Notes: generated by a model from the letters alone, not told the origin. A DNA stretch of 64,000 bases from Treponema sp. (GCA_017549025.1 JAFYWB010000015.1:100866-164865), one strand, 5' to 3'; numbered from the stretch's first letter, positions 8,688-16,955 are shown. Numbers and translations: made by a program.

Positions 8688-10328
8688 ATGGACATTAGAG
8701 AAAAAACAGTAGCATTAATTGATGAACTAAAAGCAACTTGTCAAAGTGCAGGACTTGGAAATGACGGAAATGAGTTTAAAATTATTACTCAAGTCTTTTT
8801 GTATAAGTTTTTAAATGATAAATTTGGATATACACTAAAAAATAAAGACACTCGATACAAAGCCAAATTTGAGAATGTTGTGGATTGGGAGGGTGAATAC
8901 TCAACATTAAGTGAAGATGAACAAAAAAGAGTGTGTCGTGCACTGGGAGCCGACTGTCCTAATTTGTATTCTCGCCATTTGATTACCCAGCTGTGGAATC
9001 AGCAAGCAAAGGGTGATTTCGATGTAATTTTTGACAGTACAATGAAAGATATTGCAGCTGAAAATATGGAAATTTTTTCTACACTTACCGTTGCCAATAC
9101 AAAGATTCCAATTTTTGAACCCTTGACCCAATACGTTACTGACGACAGCCAGCGCACCTCCTTTGCCAGAGCCTTGGTGGACAAGTTAGCAAAATTCAGC
9201 TTTGAAGAAGCCTTTAGCCATCGATACGATTTTTTTGCAGGTATTTTTGAATATTTGATTCAAGATTATAACACAGCTGGTGGCGGAAAATATGCAGAGT
9301 ATTATACTCCCCATGCAATCGCTACAATTATGGCTCGTCTTTTAGTGGGTGATGCTTCAGATTTGCATAATATTGAATGTTACGATCCAAGTGCTGGAAC
9401 TGGAACCTTGTTAATGGCCCTTGCTCATCAAATTGGAGAAGACCGATGTACTATTTTTAGTCAGGATATTAGCCAGCGTTCAAACAAGATGCTGAAGCTC
9501 AACCTTATCTTGAATAATCTTGTCTCTTCCCTTGACCATGCAATTCAGGGAGACACCCTTGTAAATCCCTACCATAAATCTGATGACGGAAAAGAACTGA
9601 GACAGTTTGATTTTGTTGTTTCAAACCCTCCGTTTAAAATGGATTTTAGTGACACCAGGGAAAAGATTGCCGCAATGCCTGCACGTTTTTGGGCAGGAGT
9701 ACCAAATGTTCCAAAAGCAAAAAAAGATTCAATGGCAATTTATACCTGTTTTATTCAGCATGTTATTAATTCAATAAAAGATAAAGGAAAAGGTGCTATT
9801 GTTATTCCAACAGGATTTATCACAGCAAAAGCTAGTATTGAAAACAAAATCTTACAAAAAATTATTGATGATAAAATTGTTTGGGGTGTTGTAAGTATGC
9901 CAAGCAATGTATTTGCAAACACTGGAACAAATGTTAGTGTGCTCTTCTTTGATAAATCTAAATCTTCTGACAAGGTAATTTTGATAGATGCATCAAAGCT
10001 TGGTGAAGAATACAAAGATTCTAATGGTTTAAAAAAACGACGTCTTACAAACGAAGAAATCGAAAAAATTGTTAAAACTTTCCGCGAAAAAGAAGTTGTA
10101 GAAGATTTTAGTGTTGTTGTGACTTACGATGAAATAAAAGAAAAAGGTTATGTTCTTTCTGCGGGACAATATTTCGACATCAAAATTGAATATGTTGATA
10201 TTACCGAAGAAGAATTTAATACTCAGATGAAAACCGACATAGAAGAACTAAAATCAATGTTTGAGGAAAGCCATACGTTAGAAGACGAAATACAAAAACA
10301 ACTTTCAAGTCTAAAATTTTGTGAATAA
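8688..10328 (+). CDS. hsdM: Type I DNA methyltransferase subunit M (N6-adenine)
   Basis: Methylates adenine in the site read by HsdS and forms the core of the M2S complex. The N-terminal helical domain (KTVALIDELKATCQSAG) is followed by the SAM-binding motif DPSAGTGTLLMAL near residue 233 and the catalytic NPPF in VVSNPPFKMDF near residue 312. The product is about 546 aa, a usual length. A TTG at 8676 is in frame, but GGGGGA lies between it and ATG 8688, which makes 8688 the start. It begins 24 bp after hsdR. Both key motifs look intact. Confidence 0.95.
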   Translation: MDIREKTVALIDELKATCQSAGLGNDGNEFKIITQVFLYKFLNDKFGYTLKNKDTRYKAKFENVVDWEGEYSTLSEDEQKRVCRALGADCPNLYSRHLITQLWNQQAKGDFDVIFDSTMKDIAAENMEIFSTLTVANTKIPIFEPLTQYVTDDSQRTSFARALVDKLAKFSFEEAFSHRYDFFAGIFEYLIQDYNTAGGGKYAEYYTPHAIATIMARLLVGDASDLHNIECYDPSAGTGTLLMALAHQIGEDRCTIFSQDISQRSNKMLKLNLILNNLVSSLDHAIQGDTLVNPYHKSDDGKELRQFDFVVSNPPFKMDFSDTREKIAAMPARFWAGVPNVPKAKKDSMAIYTCFIQHVINSIKDKGKGAIVIPTGFITAKASIENKILQKIIDDKIVWGVVSMPSNVFANTGTNVSVLFFDKSKSSDKVILIDASKLGEEYKDSNGLKKRRLTNEEIEKIVKTFREKEVVEDFSVVVTYDEIKEKGYVLSAGQYFDIKIEYVDITEEEFNTQMKTDIEELKSMFEESHTLEDEIQKQLSSLKFCE

Positions 10329-10339
10329 GAGGCTACAGA

Positions 10340-11419
10340 ATGGGAAATTTCGAAAATCCTTTTGAATTTGATTTTGACTCATATATTCGACAAGTTGAAC
10401 CCTCAAAACAAGAAAAAGGTAAAAACTGGGCAACCGCTATAGGTTTACAAAAAGTTGATGGACTTACAACTTCTAAATATTTATACGAAACTGCAAAACG
10501 AAATATAGAAGGTGAAATTTCTTTTGATGAAGCAAAAGAAATAATTGATTCGTATTATGAATCAAAAGAAGTTCGCACAAGTGATGATGAAAACTCAGAG
10601 GAAGCAGATAAAGTTTCTGCAAGAATTGCTCAGCTTTTGTCAGAAAAGGCTTTTAGTTTTAATCCAAATCAATTACTTTCAATTCATGAAAAACTTTTTA
10701 AAGGTGTTTTTAAAAGTGTAAAGGCTGGAGAATTTAGAACTTACAATATTACAAAAAAAGAATGGGCTTTAGATGGCGACACAGTTTTTTATGCAAATGC
10801 AGATTTAATTCAAGATACTTTGAAATATGATTTTGAAAATGAAAAAAACTTTGATTATTCAGCACTTTCAAAAGAACAAACTGTAAATCATATAACACGA
10901 TTTGTTGCAAATATTTGGCAAGTTCATCCCTTTGGAGAAGGAAATACAAGAACAACTGCTGTTTTTACAATAATGTATCTTCGTTCTTTGGGATTTGAAG
11001 TTAATAATGAACCTTTTGAAAAACATAGTTGGTATTTTAGAAATGCTCTTGTTCGTGCAAATTACACAAATGTGAAAAAAAGTATTTATATGAATAATAT
11101 TTTCTTAGAAAATTTTTTTGAAAATCTTTTACTTGGAAAAAATAACGAACTAAAAAATCGATATACACACATTCGTTATACCGAAAATTTTGAAAAAACT
11201 TCGGTACAAAATGATAAAAACTTCGGTACAAAAGAAAAAACTTCGGTACAAATTATGGATTTAATGAAAGAAAATCCTTCAATTACTTTACAACAAATAG
11301 CAGAAAAAATAGGACTTTCTAAGCGTGCAATAGAAATGCAAGTAAAAAAACTGCGAGAACAAGGAAAAGTAAATCGTATTGGAGCCACCAAAAAAGGTTT
11401 GTGGGAAGTAAGAGGATAA
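10340..11419 (+). CDS. Fic-domain protein with C-terminal winged helix
   Basis: Fic enzymes transfer AMP or related groups to target proteins. The active-site loop is HPFGEGNTRTTAVF, matching HPFxxGNxR. An N-terminal segment (GLTTSKYLYETAKRNIEGE) resembles the VbhA-type antitoxin helix often fused to such Fic proteins. It keeps the E-G pair, but the inhibitory Ser/Thr position is Lys, so self-inhibition is uncertain. The last 60 residues form a winged helix (LQQIAEKIGLSKRAIEMQVKKL). It lies 11 bp after hsdM in the restriction operon; Fic genes are often found inside type I loci, where their role is unsettled. Confidence 0.88.
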   Translation: MGNFENPFEFDFDSYIRQVEPSKQEKGKNWATAIGLQKVDGLTTSKYLYETAKRNIEGEISFDEAKEIIDSYYESKEVRTSDDENSEEADKVSARIAQLLSEKAFSFNPNQLLSIHEKLFKGVFKSVKAGEFRTYNITKKEWALDGDTVFYANADLIQDTLKYDFENEKNFDYSALSKEQTVNHITRFVANIWQVHPFGEGNTRTTAVFTIMYLRSLGFEVNNEPFEKHSWYFRNALVRANYTNVKKSIYMNNIFLENFFENLLLGKNNELKNRYTHIRYTENFEKTSVQNDKNFGTKEKTSVQIMDLMKENPSITLQQIAEKIGLSKRAIEMQVKKLREQGKVNRIGATKKGLWEVRG

Positions 11420-11422
11420 AGT

Positions 11423-11444
11423 TATGGAAATGAAGAAATATAAG
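11423..11444 (+). repeat. 22-bp direct repeat, copy 1 (relic of the hsdS start)
   Basis: These 22 bases are identical to 12557-12578, where they form the start codon and first codons of hsdS (M-E-M-K-K-Y-K). Here, right after the fic stop, the same start runs into unrelated sequence (GGGGAGAG) that serves as ribosome-binding site of the DUF1016 gene. The pair brackets the DUF1016 gene exactly. Confidence 0.85.
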
Positions 11445-11458
11445 GGGAGAGAAATAAA

Positions 11459-12508
11459 ATGAAAAATGAAATTTCAAACTATAATGAAACAGAATATACA
11501 GAAATTCTTAACATCGCTATAACACAAATAACTGTTTCTAGAAATACAATTGCTTTACAAATTAATTCTACTGTTAGTTCAACTTATTGGAATTTAGGCA
11601 AGCTTTTACATGATAAAAAAATTGAAGGTGGATACGGTAGTAATATTATAAATCGTCTTTCTGTTGATTTAAAAAATGTTTTTCCGGATATGGGACTTTC
11701 ACCTCGTAATTTGTGGAATATGAAGCTTTTTTATGAACGCTACGCAGAATCAAACAAAAAACTGCTACAAGCTGTAGCAGTTTTGCAATGGGGACATAAT
11801 TTATTATTGATAAATAAAAAACTTTCGGATGAAGAAGTTTATTTTTACGCTATAGAATCAGTTTCAAAAAACTGGAATAGAGATTTATTATTGAATGCCA
11901 TAAAAATGAATACTTTTGCTATTCATAAAAACGAGATTCGTGATAACAATTTTTCAAAAACACTTCCGGCTATTCAAGCAAAGCAAGCCAATGAGATTTT
12001 GAAAGATAGATATAATCTGGGATTTTTGGGTGTAACAGAACCTATTGCAGAAATAGAACTAGAAAAACGGCTTATTGAAAAAATCAAATTATTTATGCTG
12101 GAACTTGGAAAAGGTTTTGCGTTTATTGGAAATCAGTTTAGACTTGAATACAATAGCAAAGAATATTTTGTAGATTTATTATTTACTAACAGAAAACTAA
12201 ATTGTCTTGTTGCTATAGATTTGAAAATTGGAGAGTTCAAAAGTGAATACATTGGAAAAATGAATATGTATCTTTCACTTTTGGATAAACTGGAAAAGGA
12301 AGAAACTGAGAATCAATCTATAGGAATAATTCTTTGTGCAGAAAAAGATCATCTTGATGTAGAACTTGCACTGCAGGACGTTAATAAACCAATTGCTGTT
12401 TCGGACTATGAACTTTTGATTCCAAAACAAGAACTACAAACTTTAGTTTTGAATGAAATGAAGAAAATAGCTTCTGAAAACAAAGAAATCCAAATGACTG
12501 AAAAATAG
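11459..12508 (+). CDS. DUF1016 / YhcG-type PDDEXK nuclease-family protein
   Basis: The 349-aa protein has the layout of the DUF1016 family. The N-terminal helical domain contains YWNLGKLLHDK and the conserved LSPRNLWNMKLFYERY and QLQWGHNLLLINK-like blocks. A C-terminal PD-(D/E)xK fold has YFVDLLFTNRKLNCLVAIDLKIGEF-type strands, with D239, D254 and K256 as candidate metal and catalytic residues (DLK in place of ExK). Members are common cargo in type I loci; their biochemical role is little known. GGGGAGAG precedes the ATG. The gene is bracketed by a 22-bp direct repeat copied from the hsdS start, so it looks like an insertion into the operon. Confidence 0.87.
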   Translation: MKNEISNYNETEYTEILNIAITQITVSRNTIALQINSTVSSTYWNLGKLLHDKKIEGGYGSNIINRLSVDLKNVFPDMGLSPRNLWNMKLFYERYAESNKKLLQAVAVLQWGHNLLLINKKLSDEEVYFYAIESVSKNWNRDLLLNAIKMNTFAIHKNEIRDNNFSKTLPAIQAKQANEILKDRYNLGFLGVTEPIAEIELEKRLIEKIKLFMLELGKGFAFIGNQFRLEYNSKEYFVDLLFTNRKLNCLVAIDLKIGEFKSEYIGKMNMYLSLLDKLEKEETENQSIGIILCAEKDHLDVELALQDVNKPIAVSDYELLIPKQELQTLVLNEMKKIASENKEIQMTEK

Positions 12509-12556
12509 AGTTCACTGATTCGATTTTGCCACGTAAAATCTAGGGAGGAATGGAAG

Positions 12557-12578
12557 TATGGAAATGAAGAAATATAAG
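12557..12578 (+). repeat. 22-bp direct repeat, copy 2 (functional hsdS start)
   Basis: Exact partner of 11423-11444. Here it continues in frame into the hsdS specificity subunit and is preceded by a good AGGGAGGAA ribosome-binding site. Confidence 0.85.
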
Positions 12579-13931
12579 TTGAGTGAGATATGCAGAATAG
12601 CTTCTTCAAAAAGAATCTTTGAAAGTGAATATGTTGAAAGAGGTGTTCCTTTTATTAGAGGGCAAGAAATTTCCGATGGAAGTATTTTAGATCCAAAACC
12701 TTCTTTTGAATGTTATATTTCTCAAAGTCGTTATGAAGAAATAAAAGAGAAATATGGCAAACCTAATAAGGGTGATATATTGATAACTGCTGTTGGTACT
12801 ATTGGAAATTTATGTTATTTAGACAAAGATATTGATTTTTACTTCAAAGATGGAAATGTAATCTGGTTTTCTGAAATAATTTCTTCGTGCGATGGAAAAT
12901 TCTTATTCCATTTTATGAAAAGTTCTTATTTTAAAGAGCAACTGAAATATTTCATGATAGGGGCGGTTCAGAAGGCATTAACTATAGATATGCTAAAAAA
13001 AGTGGAAGTGCCATTGCCTCCACTTCCAACTCAACAAAAAATCGCTGCAGTTCTTTCTTCCCTCGACGACAAAATCGCCCTTAACAAAAAGATTAACACA
13101 AAATTAGAAGCAATGGCAAAACGCTTGTATGATTATTGGTTCGTGCAGTTTGATTACCCTGACAAAAATGGTAAGCCATTCAAAACAAGTGGCTGCAAAA
13201 TGGTTTGGAATGAAGTCCTCAAACGAGAGATTCCTGAAGGGTGGGAAGTAGTAGAAATGAGTTCTGTTATAAAACAAATTAATACAGGGTTGAATCCACG
13301 AGATAATTTTATACTTGGAAATGGAAAAATAAAGTATATCACAGTAAAAAATCTAACAGAAGAAGGGCATATTGATTTTTCAAATTGTGATTTAGTAAAT
13401 TCAGAATCACAGAAAATAATTCATGAACGTTCACAGATTCAAAAAGGTGATATTCTTTTTGCAAGCATTTGTCCATTAGGACGTTGTTATTTAATTCAAG
13501 ATTCTCCTGAAGATTGGGATATAAATGAGTCTGTGTTTTCAATACGGCCAAATATTGACAGAATTACATCAGAATTTCTGTATACACTTTTACGGGAGGC
13601 ATACTATGTAAAAAAAATGACCCAGAAAGCAACAGGTAGTATTTTTAAAGGCATTAGAATTAACGATATTGAAAAAATTGAAATTGTTCTTCCTCCAAAA
13701 GAAGTTATTAACGCTTTCTCCAAAAAAACATTGCCAATTTTTAATTATCAACTTACAATTCAAAAAGAAATCCAAAAACTCACCAATTTACGCGACCGTT
13801 TATTGCCATTATTGATAAATGGTCAAGTTGAGGTTGGTACAAATAATTCGAGCGAGTTTTCGCACAGCGGAAACTCGGTAAGTTCGCCATGGGCGAACGA
13901 CATGGAGGGACAGGTTAAGGTGGAGGAGTAA
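12558..13931 (+). CDS. hsdS: Type I restriction-modification specificity subunit S
   Basis: Reads the bipartite DNA target for the methylase and restriction complex. Two target-recognition domains are separated by conserved helices: the first ends in LPPLPTQQKIAAVLSSLDDK, followed by IALNKKINTKLEAMAKRLY. The second begins at IPEGWEVVEMSSVIKQ and ends with a shorter helical repeat, LTIQKEIQKLTNLRDRLL. The C-terminal 30 residues come from a GC-richer stretch with two palindromes (13853-13877 and 13882-13898) and look like an added tail. The start ATG 12558 is set by AGGGAGGAA. It is the last gene of the operon. Confidence 0.93.
   Translation: MEMKKYKLSEICRIASSKRIFESEYVERGVPFIRGQEISDGSILDPKPSFECYISQSRYEEIKEKYGKPNKGDILITAVGTIGNLCYLDKDIDFYFKDGNVIWFSEIISSCDGKFLFHFMKSSYFKEQLKYFMIGAVQKALTIDMLKKVEVPLPPLPTQQKIAAVLSSLDDKIALNKKINTKLEAMAKRLYDYWFVQFDYPDKNGKPFKTSGCKMVWNEVLKREIPEGWEVVEMSSVIKQINTGLNPRDNFILGNGKIKYITVKNLTEEGHIDFSNCDLVNSESQKIIHERSQIQKGDILFASICPLGRCYLIQDSPEDWDINESVFSIRPNIDRITSEFLYTLLREAYYVKKMTQKATGSIFKGIRINDIEKIEIVLPPKEVINAFSKKTLPIFNYQLTIQKEIQKLTNLRDRLLPLLINGQVEVGTNNSSEFSHSGNSVSSPWANDMEGQVKVEE
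13853..13898 (+). repeat. Two consecutive palindromes inside the hsdS 3' end
   Basis: CGAGTTTTCGC/GCGGAAACTCG (one G-T pair, 3-nt loop) is followed 4 bp later by GTTCGCC-ATG-GGCGAAC. Both are GC-richer than the surrounding gene and are translated in frame, consistent with a small inserted repeat element. Confidence 0.6.
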
Positions 13932-13951
13932 AGAAATATATTAAAATACAC

Positions 13952-13980
13952 TTGTAAATTCTATGTAACAGATGTATAGT
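13952..13980 (+). promoter_or_regulatory. Promoter of the kinase/PIN/ASCH operon, probably leaderless
   Basis: TTGTAA (13952-13957), a 17-bp spacer and TATAGT (13975-13980). The ATG of the next gene lies 8 nt after the -10 box and no Shine-Dalgarno sequence is present, so transcription should start at or next to the start codon. Confidence 0.7.
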
Positions 13981-13988
13981 GTATATGT

Positions 13989-14534
13989 ATGAATAAGGAA
14001 ACAAAAGGCATAATATTTTTTGCTGGTATTTATGGTGTTGGAAAAAGTACATTATCCTCAAAACTAAGTGAAACTATGTCACTTCCAGAATATTCTGCAA
14101 GTGAATTAATTAGTATGAGTAATAATGAACAATATGGCAAAAATAAATTTGTTAGTGATGTAAAAAAGAATCAGATAATTCTTGTAGAAACTTCTAAAAA
14201 ACTTCTTCAAGAAAAAGGTAATTTTTTGATGTCTGGCCATTTCTGTATTTTCAATAGTGATCATTCAATAACTATTTTGCCAACAACATTTTTCGATAAG
14301 GCTCAAATAAAAACAATAATTCTTCTGGTTGCAGATATTGATAGAGTTATTCAAAATCTAAATAATAGAGATGCTGTTATCTACAACAAATCAGATTTAA
14401 CTATTCTACAGGAAGAAGAAATAAAGCAAGCAAGAAAAATTTCCGAGTTACGAAAAATACCTCTTCATATTTATAAAATGGAATTCTCAGATAATGATGC
14501 TTCAAATGTTATTGAATTAATTTACGGAGAGTAA
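13989..14534 (+). CDS. P-loop NTPase, small-molecule-kinase-like
   Basis: The 181-aa protein has a Walker A, FAGIYGVGKSTLSSKL, at residues 11-26, as in AAA_33/zeta-toxin/adenylate-kinase-like folds. A lid-like region follows near RDAVIYNKSDLTILQEEEI. The first strand (KGIIFFAGIYGVGK) is hydrophobic and typical of soluble P-loop kinases. I cannot name its substrate. It heads a three-gene operon with only 3 bp to the PIN-GNAT gene. A consensus promoter with no leader drives it. Nucleotide, tRNA or nucleotidyl-sugar kinase roles are all open; a toxin or defence component is suggested only by context. Confidence 0.7.
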   Translation: MNKETKGIIFFAGIYGVGKSTLSSKLSETMSLPEYSASELISMSNNEQYGKNKFVSDVKKNQIILVETSKKLLQEKGNFLMSGHFCIFNSDHSITILPTTFFDKAQIKTIILLVADIDRVIQNLNNRDAVIYNKSDLTILQEEEIKQARKISELRKIPLHIYKMEFSDNDASNVIELIYGE

Positions 14535-14537
14535 TTT

Positions 14538-16073
14538 ATGAGAGCTTTATTAGATACTAATATTGTTATTCACAGAGAAAATACCATTGTATCAAATCAA
14601 GGAATTGGGTTGCTGTTTTATTGGCTTGATAAATTAAATTATACAAAATGTATACATCCCTTTGTAATAGAAGAATTAAGAAGCCATAAAAATACAGAGT
14701 TACAAAGACTTTATGATGTAAAACTAACCTCTTATGAAGTACTAAAAACTATAGCACCTCAAACAGAAGATTTTAAATCTAAACTTCCAGATATTAAATC
14801 AAGCAATGATAAAATCGACAATCAATTATTATGTGAAGTTTATTCAAAACGCGTTGATTTATTGATAACGGAAGACAAAGCTTTACGAAGAAAAGCACAG
14901 AGTCTTAATATTGCTAATAAAGTTTTGTCAATAAATCAATTTGTTTCTTTATGTACGGCAGAAAATCCTGAATTGATTAATTATAAAATGCTTGCTGTTA
15001 AAAAAGAATATTTTGGAAATGTTGATTTGAATGATTCTTTTTTTGATACATTTAAAATTGCATATCCAGGTTTTGAAAATTGGTTTTCAAAAAAATGTGA
15101 TGAAGAAGCATATGTTTGTAGAACTGATAAAAATGATATTTTAGGATTTTTATATGTAAAAACAGAACTAGAAAATGAAAATTATTCTGATATAGAACCA
15201 CGATTTTCTCCCCAAAAAAGGTTAAAGGTTGGTACATTCAAAATTGAAACATCAGGATTTCGACTCGGAGAACGGTTTGTTAAAATTATTTTTGATAATG
15301 CATTAGAAAGAAATGTAGATGAAATTTACGTTACACTCTTTGAGGATAGACCGGAGCTTAAAGCGCTAGAGGATTTACTATTTGCTTGGGGATTTAAAAA
15401 ACATGGTATAAAAAAAACCGATGGGAAAGAGGAGGTCGTATTAATAAAAAAATTAAAACAATACGAAGATTCAATTTCACCAAAAGAAAACTTTCCGAAT
15501 ATTCTTTTTAAGAAGAGGAAAAAATTTATATTACCAATATTTCCAAAGTATCATACAACATTGCTTCCAGATTCTAAGTTAAATACAGAAAATGAAATAG
15601 ATTTTATGGGAAAGATTCCTCATAGATATGCTTTGCAAAAAATATATATTTCATTTGCACCAGAACGAGATATTAATCCTGGTGATTTACTATTAATATA
15701 TCGTAATGGTGAAAATCAAAGTCGTAAAAAATTTGAGTCGGTTTTAACGACAGTTGGTATCGTGGAAAAAATAAAATATAATTTTTCTACAAAAGAGGAA
15801 TTTCTTACAACTTGCAAAAATCGGTCTGTTTTTACAAATGATGAATTAGAGAAGTTTTGGGATACAAAACGAAATCAGTTGTTAGTTATAAGTTTTATTT
15901 TTGTAAAGAGTCTATCTCATAGATTAACTCTTGGATATCTATGGGAAAAAAATATAATACAAGCACAAAAGGGACCTAGACCTTTTACAAAAATATCTGA
16001 TAGTCAGTTCAATGAGATACTCAAAGATTCTAATACAACAGTAAAATTTATTGACGGAGAAAACAATGTGTAA
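14538..16073 (+). CDS. PIN-domain ribonuclease fused to GNAT-like and PUA/EVE-like domains
   Basis: The 511-aa product looks like a three-part fusion. Residues 1-135 form a PIN nuclease with the acidic set D6 (LLDTNIVIH), E45/E46 (VIEELRSH), D94 (DKIDNQLL) and D113 (LLITEDKAL). Residues 150-320 resemble a GNAT acetyltransferase (FRLGERFVKIIFDNALERN, then LLFAWGFKKHG). Residues 330-511 resemble a PUA-superfamily/EVE domain (NPGDLLLIYRNGENQ, VLTTVGIVEKIKY). PIN domains cut RNA, and PUA-like folds bind RNA or modified bases. The combination with a P-loop protein and an ASCH protein suggests an RNA-directed toxin or antiphage module; this is inference. The PIN call is firm, the other two domains are tentative. 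Confidence 0.72.
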   Translation: MRALLDTNIVIHRENTIVSNQGIGLLFYWLDKLNYTKCIHPFVIEELRSHKNTELQRLYDVKLTSYEVLKTIAPQTEDFKSKLPDIKSSNDKIDNQLLCEVYSKRVDLLITEDKALRRKAQSLNIANKVLSINQFVSLCTAENPELINYKMLAVKKEYFGNVDLNDSFFDTFKIAYPGFENWFSKKCDEEAYVCRTDKNDILGFLYVKTELENENYSDIEPRFSPQKRLKVGTFKIETSGFRLGERFVKIIFDNALERNVDEIYVTLFEDRPELKALEDLLFAWGFKKHGIKKTDGKEEVVLIKKLKQYEDSISPKENFPNILFKKRKKFILPIFPKYHTTLLPDSKLNTENEIDFMGKIPHRYALQKIYISFAPERDINPGDLLLIYRNGENQSRKKFESVLTTVGIVEKIKYNFSTKEEFLTTCKNRSVFTNDELEKFWDTKRNQLLVISFIFVKSLSHRLTLGYLWEKNIIQAQKGPRPFTKISDSQFNEILKDSNTTVKFIDGENNV

Positions 16074-16440
16074 AATTTTACTGTCTATAAATCCAGAATA
16101 TTCCTCACAAATATTACAAGGAACAAAAAAATATGAATTCCGACGTCAAATTGCAAAAAGACAAGTTGATGAAATTGTAATTTATTCTACATTTCCAGAA
16201 ATGAAAGTAGTTGGTTCTGTAAAAGTAAATGCTGTAATTCAAAATACCCCAGAAAAACTTTGGGAAGAAACAAAAGATTTTGCAGGTATCTCTAAGGAAA
16301 ATTTTTTCTCCTACTTTGCAGGAAAGAATAATGCATTTGCTTATAAATTGGGTGACGTTATAGAGTTTGATCCACCTCAAAGATTGGTTGATTATGATGT
16401 AAAAGTTGCACCACAATCTTTTATTTACTTAAATTGCTAA
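16066..16440 (+). CDS. ASCH-domain protein
   Basis: About 124 aa. The N-terminus CKILLSINPEYSSQILQGTK followed by KYEFRR is the standard opening of ASCH proteins, PUA-like folds that bind RNA or modified nucleotides. The later strands VVGSVKVNAVIQ and AYKLGDVIEFDPPQRL also fit. The ORF extends to a TTG at 16051, but GGAG at 16055-16058 precedes ATG 16066, which overlaps the end of the PIN-GNAT gene by 8 bp. It therefore closes a tightly coupled three-gene operon. Its role there could be recognition of modified RNA or nucleotides. Confidence 0.8.
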   Translation: MCKILLSINPEYSSQILQGTKKYEFRRQIAKRQVDEIVIYSTFPEMKVVGSVKVNAVIQNTPEKLWEETKDFAGISKENFFSYFAGKNNAFAYKLGDVIEFDPPQRLVDYDVKVAPQSFIYLNC

Positions 16441-16476
16441 AATTCAATTCAATTAGGAAGAACTTGGAGACTGATT

Positions 16477-16554
16477 ATGGAAATTGATTGGACCAATGAA
16501 GAAAAAACAATTGGAATCATTGGTTTGGAAGATTTAACACATCACTATCAGTGA
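16477..16554 (+). CDS. Possible 25-codon leader or remnant ORF before the HigA-like gene
   Basis: The short ORF MEIDWTNEEKTIGIIG... ends in a GTGA overlap with the GTG start of the XRE/HigA-like gene. It has a weak ribosome-binding site and no recognisable fold. It may be the remnant of a toxin gene or a coupling peptide; equally it may be noise. Confidence 0.3.
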   Translation: MEIDWTNEEKTIGIIGLEDLTHHYQ

Positions 16555-16868
16555 AAAGGAACATGTCTATGGCTGAAAAGCAATTACAATCATTTTATAA
16601 TGTTGGACCAGGGGATTTTATACTTGATTTTTTAGATTCATTTGGTTGGACTCAAAATGATTTGGCGGATGTTACAGGGTTTAGCCTCAAAAGCATAAAT
16701 CAACTTATAAACAACAAACAGGGAATAACTACAGAAACTGCAATCACTTTGGAAAAAATATTTGGTTCTCCTGCTGAATTTTGGCTTAATGTTGATGCAA
16801 AATATCAAATCAGAAAAAAACAAGAACAAAATTCAGAAAAAAATGAACTCACTGCAAAAAAAGGATAG
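16551..16868 (+). CDS. XRE-family HigA-like antitoxin/regulator
   Basis: The 105-aa protein has a central helix-turn-helix, LADVTGFSLKSINQLINNKQ, and the HigA-type continuation ITTETAITLEKIFGSPAEFW. HigA antitoxins bind their own promoter and neutralise a HigB RNase. No intact HigB gene is next to it, only a 25-codon ORF, so it may be an orphan antitoxin. Translation may start at GTG 16551 or at ATG 16563/16569. The tail is polar and lysine-rich. It sits between the PIN operon and the IS256 relic, in the AT-rich island. Confidence 0.75.
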   Translation: MKRNMSMAEKQLQSFYNVGPGDFILDFLDSFGWTQNDLADVTGFSLKSINQLINNKQGITTETAITLEKIFGSPAEFWLNVDAKYQIRKKQEQNSEKNELTAKKG

Positions 16869-16955
16869 TGTACAATAAAGTTCGCAAAATGGGATAGAAA
16901 AAAGCCATTGAAAAATCCAAAATGTTGGTTACCACACTAACAAAAGGAAAAGACA

